Translations under genes and position numbers: made by a program
Notes under the pieces: generated by a model
Database searches by the model: none
What the model saw: only the letters and a program-made list of their open reading frames with translations
Told to the model about the DNA's origin: nothing
Shown: positions 36,353 to 45,079 of the stretch, in pieces
How positions within the stretch are numbered: the stretch's first letter is position 1
Layout of the letters: every line of letters starts with the position of its first letter
Assembly (NCBI RefSeq): GCF_001613245.1
Contig: NZ_BDBZ01000016.1
Span: 1 to 64,000, forward strand
Source: Nocardia speluncae NBRC 108251
Lineage (GTDB): Bacteria; Actinomycetota; Actinomycetes; Mycobacteriales; Mycobacteriaceae
Length of the DNA: 64,000 nucleotides
Direction of reading: 5' to 3'

Positions 36353-38230
36353 CTAGCGGTCGGGCTGGCCGCGGCCGGAGCGTGGGAGATCGAGGTTGAG
36401 CGGGATCCGGCCCACGCTCAGATGCTCACCGACCTCGTCGGCGGGTAGCGGCCGGGCGATGAGGAAGCCCTGAGCCCGGTAGCAGCCCAAGCCGACCAGG
36501 GTACGGGCGGCGACCGGCGTCTCCACACCTTCGCCGACCACGCCCAGCCCGAAGGACCCGGCCAGGCCGATGATCGATTTCACGATGGCGAGGTCGTCGG
36601 TGCTGGCCCCGAGCCGCTGGACGAATCCCCGGTCGATCTTCACCGCATCCACGGGTAGTGCCTTCAGATGGGACAGCGATGAGTAGCCGGTGCCGAAATC
36701 GTCGATGGCGATCTGTACGCCCATTCGCTTGAGCCCGCGCAGCGTCACCTGGGTGCGGGCCAGGTCCTGTACCACCACGTGTTCGGTGATCTCCAGGCAG
36801 ATGGAGCTGCCGTCGATCCCGAAATGGCGCAGAATATCCTCGATCCGCTCGACGAAATCCAAGCTCACCAGCTGCACCGGGGACACGTTGATCCGCATGA
36901 CCATATTGGTCGCCAACCCCTGGCGGCGCCAGCGGGCGAACTGCGCGCAGGCCGTGCGGATTACCCAGCGGCCCAGCTCACCGGCCAGATTGGTGGCCTC
37001 GGCCACCGTGACGAAGGCACCGGGGGGCAACAGGCCGCGGGTGGGATGCAGCCAGCGGACGAGGGCTTCCATCGCGACGATGCGGCCGGTGCGCAGATCG
37101 ACTTCGGGCTGGTAGTGCAGGATCAGCGATCCGTCGGAGACGGCGCTGCGCAGGTTGAGTTCCACATCGTCCTGGAGCTCGAACTGGGCGCGCATCGCGT
37201 CGGTGAACAGGGCGACCCCGTTACCACCGCCGGATTTGGCGGACAGCAGGGCGTGATCGGCGCGCCGCAGGACATCGGCGACGGTGGTCTCTCCGGGGAT
37301 ACCGACCGCCACGCCGACGCTGGCGCCGCGGCTCACCGATTCGCCGCCGACGGTCACCCGGCGGCTGATGAGTTCCCGGATCCGGGTCGCCTCGTATTCG
37401 GCGGCGACGGTGTCCATGGGTTTGGCGGGCACGATCACGAATTCGTCGCCGCCGAGACGGGCGATCATATCGTTGGGGTCGAGATTGTCCTGGAGCCGCT
37501 CGGACAGGGTTCGGATGAATTTGTCGCCGGCGGTGTGGCCGAGGAAATCGTTGAGAGCCTTGAGCCGGTCCAGGTCGAGGAAGAAAGCCGCGACGGGTCC
37601 GGGACTGCCGGCCGTCAGCCGCTGTTCCATATGTTCGAGTAACGCACGCCGGTTCGACAGACCGGTCAGGTCGTCGTGCAGCGCGATGAACCGGAGCTGT
37701 TCCTCGGCCTCCACCCGCGCCTGCAACTGGGCGAACAGGGTGGCGATCGCCTTGAGCACATTGAGTTCGCGGTTGCTCCAGTCCCGGTCGCCGACCTTGA
37801 CGAACCCGAGCAGCCCGGTGGATTTCCCGCGGGAAACCAGCGGGACGGCCGCGGAGCTGATATCGCCGAGCCCGGACGCGGAGTGGATCGTCTGCTGGTA
37901 GTCGGCGGCGCTGGCCGGGATCAGGAATGGCTCGGTGGCGTGCTCGAGCGACCGGAACACCGAATCGGCCTGGTCGAAATAGACGATCCTCAGCGGGTCG
38001 GGTTCGGGCACGTCCTGACGCGGCGGCCATTCGGCCATGAGCACCGTCGACCGGTTCTTGGGATCGTTGTGCCGCAGGTAGCTGAAGTCCACATCGAAAT
38101 AGTCGATCAGCATGGCCAGCACTTGCTCGGTCGCCGACACCATGGTCGCCGAATCGACGCCCATCAGCTCCGCGGCGACTTCAGTCACCAGCGAGTCGAG
38201 TGTCCGCCGAGGCACCTGATCTCCGATCAC
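36353..38230 (-). CDS. GAF-GGDEF-EAL cyclic-di-GMP enzyme (Rv1354c-like)
   Basis: 625 residues from GTG. GAF-like sensor domain (about 30-170), GGDEF domain with intact GGDEF at 260-264, and EAL domain with EALVRW at 388-393, NVSPVQL, EITEHVV, DDFGTGYSSL near 518, VKIDRGFV and EGVET. All catalytic residues of both activities appear present, so it can probably make and degrade c-di-GMP. The inhibitory I-site RxxD is replaced by DPND (residues 251-254), so product feedback should be lost. It starts one base after the stop of the ThiF-nitroreductase gene, implying tight coupling. Confidence 0.93.
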   Translation of the reverse strand: MIGDQVPRRTLDSLVTEVAAELMGVDSATMVSATEQVLAMLIDYFDVDFSYLRHNDPKNRSTVLMAEWPPRQDVPEPDPLRIVYFDQADSVFRSLEHATEPFLIPASAADYQQTIHSASGLGDISSAAVPLVSRGKSTGLLGFVKVGDRDWSNRELNVLKAIATLFAQLQARVEAEEQLRFIALHDDLTGLSNRRALLEHMEQRLTAGSPGPVAAFFLDLDRLKALNDFLGHTAGDKFIRTLSERLQDNLDPNDMIARLGGDEFVIVPAKPMDTVAAEYEATRIRELISRRVTVGGESVSRGASVGVAVGIPGETTVADVLRRADHALLSAKSGGGNGVALFTDAMRAQFELQDDVELNLRSAVSDGSLILHYQPEVDLRTGRIVAMEALVRWLHPTRGLLPPGAFVTVAEATNLAGELGRWVIRTACAQFARWRRQGLATNMVMRINVSPVQLVSLDFVERIEDILRHFGIDGSSICLEITEHVVVQDLARTQVTLRGLKRMGVQIAIDDFGTGYSSLSHLKALPVDAVKIDRGFVQRLGASTDDLAIVKSIIGLAGSFGLGVVGEGVETPVAARTLVGLGCYRAQGFLIARPLPADEVGEHLSVGRIPLNLDLPRSGRGQPDR

Positions 38231-38231
38231 A

Positions 38232-40376
38232 CTAACCGCGGAGCTCTCCGCCCGGTACCGGGCGACGCATGCTCCGCACGCTGGCAGCTGCCGCGTAACT
38301 CAGGCGTAGTACCAGCGCCACGCTTTCTTGTTCCGGCACTTCCAGTATTTCCAGGAAACGACTCTGAAGTGTGGACAGTCTATCCGCGTACGCGGGAGAA
38401 AGTGCATCCAGTTCGGTACGGGTTTGCGAAAACAGGAACACCGGCGACATCGGCTGCACCGCCAGACCCGACCGCTGTGCCTGGAGCCAGACTCGCCCGA
38501 CCGCCGCCCCCGCACGGGCGTAGCCGGCCAATCCGCCGCCCTGGACGCCGGGTTCCCGGCGAAAGGTGACGGCAATGACGGCGGAGCTGGAACCTACCCG
38601 GTCACGGGCGTAATCGCCGAGCGCGGAGCCGGCCGACCAGCTGTGTAATTGCGCCATCACGTCGGCGCGTCGCGCGATCTGCATGGCGGCGCGTTCGTCG
38701 GGCGCGAGTTCCAGCGAACGGGTATCGATACCGTCGGAGAGGTCGTCCCCGGGCCAGCGCATCTCCGCGAACATCTCGCGGTGCAACTGTGGAGTGAGGT
38801 AGCGGACCTGGTCCGAATCGGCCAGCACCTCGGCCATCGCGCGCAGGGCGGCCGGTGAGGTGGCGGCCCGCAGCTGGGCGTTTTCGGTGCCGGCCGCGGC
38901 GGCGAGACCGGACAGGACGGGCTCCGGGATACGGCCACCGTGGCCGATCCGGCGGTTCGTCTCCCGGGCCAGCGCGTACGGGTAATCGGCGGCCAGTTCC
39001 GGGTCTGTACCGGTGCCGAGCCGGAGCGCCGCGGTGAGCGGGGCGTCCGGGGATTCGATGAACTCGTGGGGACCGAGCCGATCGTGGGCGGCCGCCGCGA
39101 CGCGGGCGTTGTACAGCGCGGCGCCCACGGCCACGGCACTGCCGCGATAGCCGGTATCCATGGCGGTGGTGTACTGCGGATCGAGTGTGATCCGGATTTC
39201 CTGCTCCGTGGTGTGCAGCGACCACGGCTGGATATTTCCGCCGGACGGCGCCCGCTGCGCGCAATCGAGAATCAGGTCGAGCGGCGCCGTGGGCGCGGTA
39301 CCGGTCTCGGTGTCGGCGGCGGGTTCGTCGAGATCGAGGTCCGGATCGGCAAGGGCGTCGAGGGCCTGTTCGATATCGAGCCGGGTGCGGCCCGAACGCA
39401 ACGGCCGGCCCAGGCCGATCCGGCGCACCGCCGTCGCGACACTGGCCGCGCCGAGCACCACATCGCCGCCGAGCTGCGGCCAGCTGTTCAGGGTCTCGCC
39501 CACCTCGACCAGGCTGCCCGCCATCCGGGCGGACAGATCGCGCGCGCCGAGCAAACCCACGACATAGGGTGCCTTGTCCCTGGTGGACAGGCCGCGCAGC
39601 TGGGTGGCCGCGATATCGCCGAGCAGGCCGTGGAAGGGCTGCCGTCCCGGTTCGAGGTCGAAACGTTCGACATCGAGCAGGCCGCGGTCGCTGGTCTCCA
39701 TGATCAGCGGTAGCTTCCGGCGCCGAGCCGATTCGCGTACGAGCAGTTTGATATCCAGGGAATCGCATTCCTCCACGACGATTCCCAGCCCGTCGACGAA
39801 ATCGTCGACGGTATCGGGATCCAGTCCGCCGCCGCGCACCTCCACCGTCAGGTAGGGGTCGAGTTCGGCGATCCGGCGGGCAGTGACGATCGCCTTGTTC
39901 ACGCCGATATCGAACAGCGTGGCGGGTACCCGGTTGAGGTTGGACAGTTCGAGTTCGTCGAAATCGGCGAGCCGGAGTGCACCGCACGCCCCCTCCTGTG
40001 CCAGCGTGTAGGCGATGGCATGCCCCACGCTCTGCCCGACAACCCCGACTGTGAGGGTGCGCAGCCGGTCCTGTTCGGCGCGGGTGAGTTTGTTGCGATT
40101 GCGGTCGAGCCGGATCGCGCGGAAGGTCCGCGGCCCCGGCAGGACCAGCACGCTGCGCCGCCACGGGTAGTACACCCAGCGATCGTCGGCCGGGCCTTCG
40201 GCGGTTTCCGGGGGATCGTTGAGCCTGCCGAACTCGGCGGCGAGCAAACCGCGCAGATCGTTGATCTCGATATGCGGTGTGCTGCGCAACCCGACCAGTG
40301 CTCGTTCGTCGTCGGGATCGCCCGGGTCCAGGATCAGCGGCCGGTATTCCACTCCGAGATCTGCTTCACCGACCAT
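38232..40376 (-). CDS. moeY: ThiF/MoeB-type domain fused to nitroreductase-like domain (Rv1355c-like, MoeY)
   Basis: 714 residues from ATG 40376; a GTG at 40397 is an alternative. The N-terminal half has an E1-like adenylating fold (VGVVGQSVGHAIAYTLAQEG, LADFDELELSNLNRV, EECDSLDIKLLVRESARR). The C-terminal half is an FMN nitroreductase-like domain (LILDCAQRAPSGGNIQPWSL, with later AQRSGLAVQPMSP). The same fusion, coupled to the GGDEF-EAL gene, exists in M. tuberculosis as Rv1355c. The 'molybdopterin' name is historical; no catalytic Cys for sulfur transfer is evident. Its 5' end overlaps the next upstream gene by 11 bases. Confidence 0.85.
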   Translation of the reverse strand: MVGEADLGVEYRPLILDPGDPDDERALVGLRSTPHIEINDLRGLLAAEFGRLNDPPETAEGPADDRWVYYPWRRSVLVLPGPRTFRAIRLDRNRNKLTRAEQDRLRTLTVGVVGQSVGHAIAYTLAQEGACGALRLADFDELELSNLNRVPATLFDIGVNKAIVTARRIAELDPYLTVEVRGGGLDPDTVDDFVDGLGIVVEECDSLDIKLLVRESARRRKLPLIMETSDRGLLDVERFDLEPGRQPFHGLLGDIAATQLRGLSTRDKAPYVVGLLGARDLSARMAGSLVEVGETLNSWPQLGGDVVLGAASVATAVRRIGLGRPLRSGRTRLDIEQALDALADPDLDLDEPAADTETGTAPTAPLDLILDCAQRAPSGGNIQPWSLHTTEQEIRITLDPQYTTAMDTGYRGSAVAVGAALYNARVAAAAHDRLGPHEFIESPDAPLTAALRLGTGTDPELAADYPYALARETNRRIGHGGRIPEPVLSGLAAAAGTENAQLRAATSPAALRAMAEVLADSDQVRYLTPQLHREMFAEMRWPGDDLSDGIDTRSLELAPDERAAMQIARRADVMAQLHSWSAGSALGDYARDRVGSSSAVIAVTFRREPGVQGGGLAGYARAGAAVGRVWLQAQRSGLAVQPMSPVFLFSQTRTELDALSPAYADRLSTLQSRFLEILEVPEQESVALVLRLSYAAAASVRSMRRPVPGGELRG

Positions 40377-41142
40377 GTGACCGGCATTCCTCCCCACCGC
40401 GGCGCAGCGGCCGGAGTGACCGGGACGACCTCGGTTCAGCTAATCCCATAGCGCGAAGTTCACCACGCATCATCAAATACTGCAACTTGTCAGCAAATAC
40501 ATGATAGGTCCTGGTATCCCACCAGATCGGCACCGTTCGGTAGCGCTCGTCCGGGTAGGGCACGGGCGGGATCGCCTGCGCGACCACGCCGCCGCTCGCG
40601 CGATGCCGTTCGGTGGTGAACGAGGCGACCGTAGCGAAGCTGTAGCGTGCGCCCAGCAGTCGCGGGGCGTGCGCGATGCAGCGGGAGATCGCGGCCGTCA
40701 GATCGTTGCGGCGGTCGGCGTCGCGGGCGACCCAGACGGCCCGGGATTCGACCACGCCGCGTGGAATTCGCCGGGCCATCATGAGACTCAGGTCCGCGGC
40801 ACCGGGCCGGCCGGCCCACGGCGTGAGCGAGTCGACCTCCGAGGCCCACGTGTACGGGCCCTGTACTCGCAGGCCGCCGACCACCGTTCCGGTGGTGTCG
40901 GTGGCGGCGAAGAACAGGGCCGTCGACGATCCGTCGGCGACGGCGTCGTATTCCAAGGCCTGCTCGTTGCCGAAATGGCGGTAGGCCTGCTGGGCACCGG
41001 CCAGGTAGCGGTGCCAGAGGTCAGGGGAGTGTTCGGGGGTGGTGGCGCAGATTGTGTAGCCGGAGACGTTGTCGCGAAACCCCGCAGCGCGGCCTTGGCG
41101 CGGGTGGTCTTCCTGGCCGACTGCGATCGTTTCGACAGTCAT
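40366..41142 (-). CDS. Acetyltransferase-like protein upstream of moeY (Rv1356c-like position)
   Basis: 258 residues from ATG 41142, which follows AGGA by 7 bases; the longer frame to 41250 lacks this support. Sequence blocks: YTICATTPEHSPDLWHRYLAG, ALFFAATDTTGTVVGGLRVQ, RPGAADLSLMMARRIPRGVVE, LLGARYSFATVASFTTERHR. The order of strands and the TGTVVGGLRV segment suggest a GNAT or N-acyl-amino-acid-synthase-like fold, but I cannot name the family with certainty. It overlaps moeY and forms a three-gene minus-strand operon with moeY and the c-di-GMP enzyme. Confidence 0.75.
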   Translation of the reverse strand: MTVETIAVGQEDHPRQGRAAGFRDNVSGYTICATTPEHSPDLWHRYLAGAQQAYRHFGNEQALEYDAVADGSSTALFFAATDTTGTVVGGLRVQGPYTWASEVDSLTPWAGRPGAADLSLMMARRIPRGVVESRAVWVARDADRRNDLTAAISRCIAHAPRLLGARYSFATVASFTTERHRASGGVVAQAIPPVPYPDERYRTVPIWWDTRTYHVFADKLQYLMMRGELRAMGLAEPRSSRSLRPLRRGGEECRSHGR

Positions 41143-41260
41143 GGCAGTTCCTACTCTTTCGCCGTGCACCCGGTGGGTGCACGGGATATGTTGTCCAGCA
41201 GCTCGTCCGACGCCCCGGCTCGTCGGCGTGCCCAGTGCAGTATCCGTCATCGAGGCACAA

Positions 41261-41280
41261 TTGACCAGAACTCTGGTTAA
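41261..41280. promoter_or_regulatory. Operator-like inverted repeat
   Basis: TTGACCAG (41261-41268) and CTGGTTAA (41273-41280), one mismatch, 4-base spacer, about 120 bases upstream of the 41142 gene. Size and symmetry fit a TetR- or MarR-type operator; no regulator gene is adjacent. Confidence 0.4.
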
Positions 41281-41411
41281 TCTTCCGAAAACTGATGTGA
41301 GATGCGTCTGTTATCGCAGGTCAGGCCGGGTGATTAGGGAATCCTCAGTTACCAGCAGACCGGTTGGTTCGGAGTTGGTTATCTCTCGGCAACGAACGGT
41401 TCGCGCCGCTG

Positions 41412-41867
41412 TCATGTGGCGATCGAAATGAACAGTTCCACCGATTCCGAACCGTGCCAGAGCTCGATCTCCTCGCGGTAGGCGCGAGTTATCTCGGCCG
41501 AAGCCGTCGCATCGTCGACCTGCGCCCATACATCCTCGACAGGATCGTGGTAGTCGCCGTTTGGTACGAACCGCGCGTAGACGCCCCGCGGGACACGGAC
41601 CAGAACATCGCCGACGGCGGAACCGCCCGGGTCTGCGTATTCGAAACACACCACGGCGTTGTAGGTCCCGGTGGGGGTGCGCACGTACACGGTGTACATC
41701 GGGCGCTCCGCCTCCGCCGAACCGGCGAATTCGGCCGCCCGTTCGCTGAGCCGGTCCTTGAGGAACTCGATCAGTTCGCTGTTGCTGACCTTGAAACTGG
41801 GGCGCACCTTCGGCACCACCAGGCCGGCGTACACCGACTCGTCGCGCACCACGATCGTGTAGCTCAT
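41412..41867 (-). CDS. GyrI-like / effector-binding-domain protein, second of a tandem pair
   Basis: 151 residues from ATG 41867. The SOUL/GyrI-like fold is suggested by MSYTIVVRDESVYAGLVVPKVRP at the N-terminus, MYTVYVRTPTGTYNAVVCFEY in the middle, and VLVRVPRGVYARFVPNGDY with WAQVDDATASAEITRAYREEIELW near the end; the last block is the conserved 'P-x-G-x-Y...W' part of the AraC/GyrI effector-binding domain. It has no DNA-binding domain. It overlaps the upstream homologue by 4 bases. Confidence 0.75.
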   Translation of the reverse strand: MSYTIVVRDESVYAGLVVPKVRPSFKVSNSELIEFLKDRLSERAAEFAGSAEAERPMYTVYVRTPTGTYNAVVCFEYADPGGSAVGDVLVRVPRGVYARFVPNGDYHDPVEDVWAQVDDATASAEITRAYREEIELWHGSESVELFISIAT

Positions 41868-42307
41868 CGGGGCTCGACCGCCAGATACAGGTCGATCTTG
41901 TACGCGTGGGGATAGAACTCGAAATCGCCGGTGAAGGTCCGGCTTATCCGGTTGCTCTCCTCGGCGTAGGCGATCTGGGTCCACAGGCCGATCATGATCT
42001 GCGGGAAATTGCCCACCGAGGAGAACTTCGCATAGGTGCCGCGCGGCAGGCGCGCCACCAGATGGCCACGGGTGACCTCGTCGAAGGAGTGGCACGCGTA
42101 GCCGACGATCTGAGTGTTGTATGTCCCCAGTTCGGATGAGTAGTCCGTGTACGCGGTGGCGAGTGGCCCACCGAGTTCGTGATGCAGCACCGAAGACCAG
42201 GCGCCCTCGAGGTCACGGTCGCGTAGTTCACCGAGCGCGCGCTTGGGGCTGCGTACCGGAAGTCCGGCCACCCACGTCTCGTCCCGCTCGACGATTTCAA
42301 ACTGCAT
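41864..42307 (-). CDS. GyrI-like / effector-binding-domain protein, first of a tandem pair
   Basis: 147 residues, homologous in layout to the gene it overlaps (MQFEIVERDETWVAGLPVRSP, TYNTQIVGYACHSF, ARLPRGTYAKFSSVGNFPQIMIGLWTQI, FTGDFEFYPHAYKIDLYLAV). GyrI-like domains bind small cationic drugs or hydrolyse cyclopropanoid compounds in some members; the conserved acidic residues near the C-terminus (EFYP and DLYL) are present. The pair forms a small two-gene operon, possibly making a heterodimer (inference). Confidence 0.78.
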   Translation of the reverse strand: MQFEIVERDETWVAGLPVRSPKRALGELRDRDLEGAWSSVLHHELGGPLATAYTDYSSELGTYNTQIVGYACHSFDEVTRGHLVARLPRGTYAKFSSVGNFPQIMIGLWTQIAYAEESNRISRTFTGDFEFYPHAYKIDLYLAVEPR

Positions 42308-42761
42308 GGAAGGACTCTTTCGAGATGTCTCCTGGTGGGCAAGCCGACCGGGTGGTCGGCCGGACCCGCCATGCTATCAACCGGTGGCGGTGCGGGCGGC
42401 CCGCCCGGCTGCCGGACTTCGGCGGAGCGCCGGCATTGTGCGGGATGGACCCACCATTGTGTACCGAAACATGCAAACCGGTCGGCTGTCGGCAATTGTC
42501 GGGTAAATCCCCGGAAGAATTCGGAAAACCCCCGTTGTGGCCAAGTTTATTCGCGCATTCTAGTGGTGTTCTCAATGCTGGTTACGGCACCTGATATTAT
42601 TTCGTAATTCACCGTGGTCCCCACGATCCGCCACTATCAGTTCAGCTGAACTTCATTCCGCGTCGTTACCAATGCCGACATGATCGGCAGAGCAGATCGG
42701 CGGGCACTACCCGCGAAACCCGGGCGCACGACAACCACGGCGCCGTAGCGGACCCACGACA
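42308..42761. other. Intergenic region upstream of the VirB6-like gene
   Basis: 454 bases between divergent genes, notably AT-richer from 42520 to 42660. No gene seen. It holds a perfect 14-bp palindrome AGTTCAGCTGAACT (42639-42652). Confidence 0.55.
42639..42652. promoter_or_regulatory. Perfect 14-bp palindrome upstream of the VirB6-like gene
   Basis: AGTTCAGCTGAACT, with no spacer, 110 bases before the GTG at 42762 and inside the AT-richer promoter stretch. It looks like an operator; the cognate regulator is unknown. Confidence 0.45.
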
Positions 42762-44972
42762 GTGCGTATTCTCGGTGGCCGCGGACTCCCGGCATCATGG
42801 GCAGGGCCGCGCCGGCGCCGGCTCCTCTACGGCCTCTTGCTGGTAGCGATTCTCACCGTGTTCCCGGGCGGGCTGGGTGCGGTCGCGATGGCTCAGGACG
42901 GTGCGGGTGGTTCGGCACCGAACCGGATGGACGGTGTCGCCTGGATGAATATCCGCGATTCCGCCGGCGTGCAGCTGGCCGATTACACCTTCGTCGGCGC
43001 GCGCGGCAGCCTCCTCGATCCCGGTGCGACGGTGGTCTGGACACTGATCGGCCTGGAATTCGTCGGCTACATGGTCATCGTGACCACGGCGATCTGGTTC
43101 ATCGGTTACGCGCTCAGTTTCGCCTGGCTCGACCTGTTCGCCGGCGCACTACAGGGGGCAGTGAACGCTTTCGCCGACCAGCTCGCCACTCCCGCGGTCC
43201 TGATTACGGCCGTAAGCATCGGAGCATTTTTCGTGGCCTGGTTCACGGTGCGAGGCTTTCACAGCAAGGCTGTCATCCAGATACTGACCATGCTGGTCGT
43301 GGCCGTTCTGGGGCCACTGTTCCTGGCGTCCCCGCTGGCCGGTGCCCTGGGGTCGGACGGTCCGCTGGCCCGGGGTCGTGATCTGGGTATGGCGGTCGCC
43401 GCCGGCCTCAACGGGGCGGACTCCCGGAATCCGGACCAGGTGTTGAGCACTCTGCAGGGGGATATGGCCGATAATTTCGCGCGCCGCCCGGTGCAGGTGT
43501 GGAACTTCGGGCATATCGTCGACGACCGGTCCGCCTGCGCCGCAGCATGGTCGGCGGGGATGACGGCCGGCGATCCCGAGCGGACCCAGCGTGAACTCGG
43601 TGCCTGCGGCGACACCGCCGCGGTGACCTCCGCCCATCCGCATATAGGCCAGATCGGCACCGGTTTGGTGCTCCTGGTCTCGGCAGCCGTGCTGCTGTTG
43701 TTCGCGGTGGTGCTCTCCCTTCGGCTGATGCGCGCGGCGCTCGATGCCGTCTACCAGGCGATCATGGCGGTATTCGGATTCGTCGCCGGTGGTTTCGTCT
43801 ACGGCCCGACCCAGTCCTTCCTGATACGAAACCTGGTGAATTCGGGCATCGCGGCAGCCCGCATGTGCGCATACACCGTTTTCGTCGGTATCTACCTGGT
43901 GCTGCTGGGAAATATCTTCCATCAGGCCCGCGGCCAGGTGGTCGCCGTGATCGTGATCGCCGCAGTCGTGGAAATTGTCGCCATATTCCAGATGGGCCGT
44001 TTGTCGAAGAGTCTCACGCGTGGTTCGACGTGGGCTGCCAACCGGTTTGCGCTCGCCATCCAGGGTGCGCCCGCGGGATCGGGTGGGACCGCGCTCGGGA
44101 TGGGCGGCGCGGGTGGAGGCAGAGGTTCGGGAGGTGGTTCCGGGATGGGAACGATCGCGAGCCTGGCGGCACTGAACACCGTCAACGCCTCACCGCTGAC
44201 TGCCTGGCTGCTCGGTCGCACGTCGAATCCGCTGAGCCCACTGGCCTTCGGCAGAATGCGCAACGATCGGGCGAATATCGCTTCGGCGGCGGCCCGGTTG
44301 GAATCGCACCGGTGGCGAGCCATGGGCCGGCAGAACTGGCGCCTGCTGGCACGCCAGGAAGCCGCCGCATGGGGCGGTATCGACACCGAGCTCGGTCTGA
44401 ACCGGGCGTTGAAGCATCTCGACAACAACCGGGTACCGGCCGAGATGCTACCGGCGGTACTGCTCGACGCCGGGGCGAGCCACGAACGGATCCACAACCA
44501 TATGCGGGCACGACAGACCCGAACCGATACCCGCTTCCGGCACCCGTACGGGTTCCCGCCATTGCAGAAGGCCGTCGCCGCGGGCAACGCGGTGCTCAAC
44601 CACGCCGGGACGGACGCGGAAATGGCCTTCGCCGCTCAGGCCGTCAGCGATGCCGACAGCCTTGCCCGCCATACCCTCGCCCCCGCCCCGGGAGCGCGGC
44701 TCGACCACGCCTTTATCGCCCGCGTCCAGCAGCACTGGGATTCCGACCGGGCTTTGCGGGCGAATATCGGTCCCGGCGAATGGGACAGGGTCGGCCGGGA
44801 CACGCGCACTGCGATCGCCCACCAGCTGGCCACCGAACATCTGGCCACTGCTCGCGCCTACTCCGACTCGCCTACCGCCGGGCGGCGTGGCGAACTCGCG
44901 GCCTCACTGAAGCGACTGTCCAATCTGGACCACACGCTGCCCGAGTTCGGACTGGACCCTTGGGATCTGTGA
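42762..44972 (+). CDS. Orphan VirB6/TrbL-like polytopic membrane protein
   Basis: 736 residues. The GTG start gives a basic RRRR (17-20) plus hydrophobic signal/anchor (about 21-43, AxA site near AMAQD). A central core has six or seven membrane segments (about 90-125, 145-165, 170-195, 297-345, 360-412), followed by a Gly/Met-rich linker (about 435-470) and a ~265-residue charged helical C-terminal domain (AAARLESHRWRAMGRQNWRLLARQE onward). This layout resembles VirB6/TrbL components of type IV secretion or conjugation systems in actinobacteria. No VirB4, VirD4, relaxase or other partner is in the window. No close family name is certain. Confidence 0.6.
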   Translation: MRILGGRGLPASWAGPRRRRLLYGLLLVAILTVFPGGLGAVAMAQDGAGGSAPNRMDGVAWMNIRDSAGVQLADYTFVGARGSLLDPGATVVWTLIGLEFVGYMVIVTTAIWFIGYALSFAWLDLFAGALQGAVNAFADQLATPAVLITAVSIGAFFVAWFTVRGFHSKAVIQILTMLVVAVLGPLFLASPLAGALGSDGPLARGRDLGMAVAAGLNGADSRNPDQVLSTLQGDMADNFARRPVQVWNFGHIVDDRSACAAAWSAGMTAGDPERTQRELGACGDTAAVTSAHPHIGQIGTGLVLLVSAAVLLLFAVVLSLRLMRAALDAVYQAIMAVFGFVAGGFVYGPTQSFLIRNLVNSGIAAARMCAYTVFVGIYLVLLGNIFHQARGQVVAVIVIAAVVEIVAIFQMGRLSKSLTRGSTWAANRFALAIQGAPAGSGGTALGMGGAGGGRGSGGGSGMGTIASLAALNTVNASPLTAWLLGRTSNPLSPLAFGRMRNDRANIASAAARLESHRWRAMGRQNWRLLARQEAAAWGGIDTELGLNRALKHLDNNRVPAEMLPAVLLDAGASHERIHNHMRARQTRTDTRFRHPYGFPPLQKAVAAGNAVLNHAGTDAEMAFAAQAVSDADSLARHTLAPAPGARLDHAFIARVQQHWDSDRALRANIGPGEWDRVGRDTRTAIAHQLATEHLATARAYSDSPTAGRRGELAASLKRLSNLDHTLPEFGLDPWDL

Positions 44973-45079
44973 CCCGCACGGACAGGATGCCGAGCCCGGT
45001 GACCGACGCTCCGCCGTGCCACCCGCGCCCGGTCTCGGTACGCTGCTGCCGACAGCGCAGTCGTAGATCGGGAGTCGGC

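Noticed and set aside
43865..45079. Long frame upstream of and continuous with the SDR
   Set aside because: It is the third-frame shadow of the VirB6-like gene; Arg-rich product. SDR homology begins at 45080.
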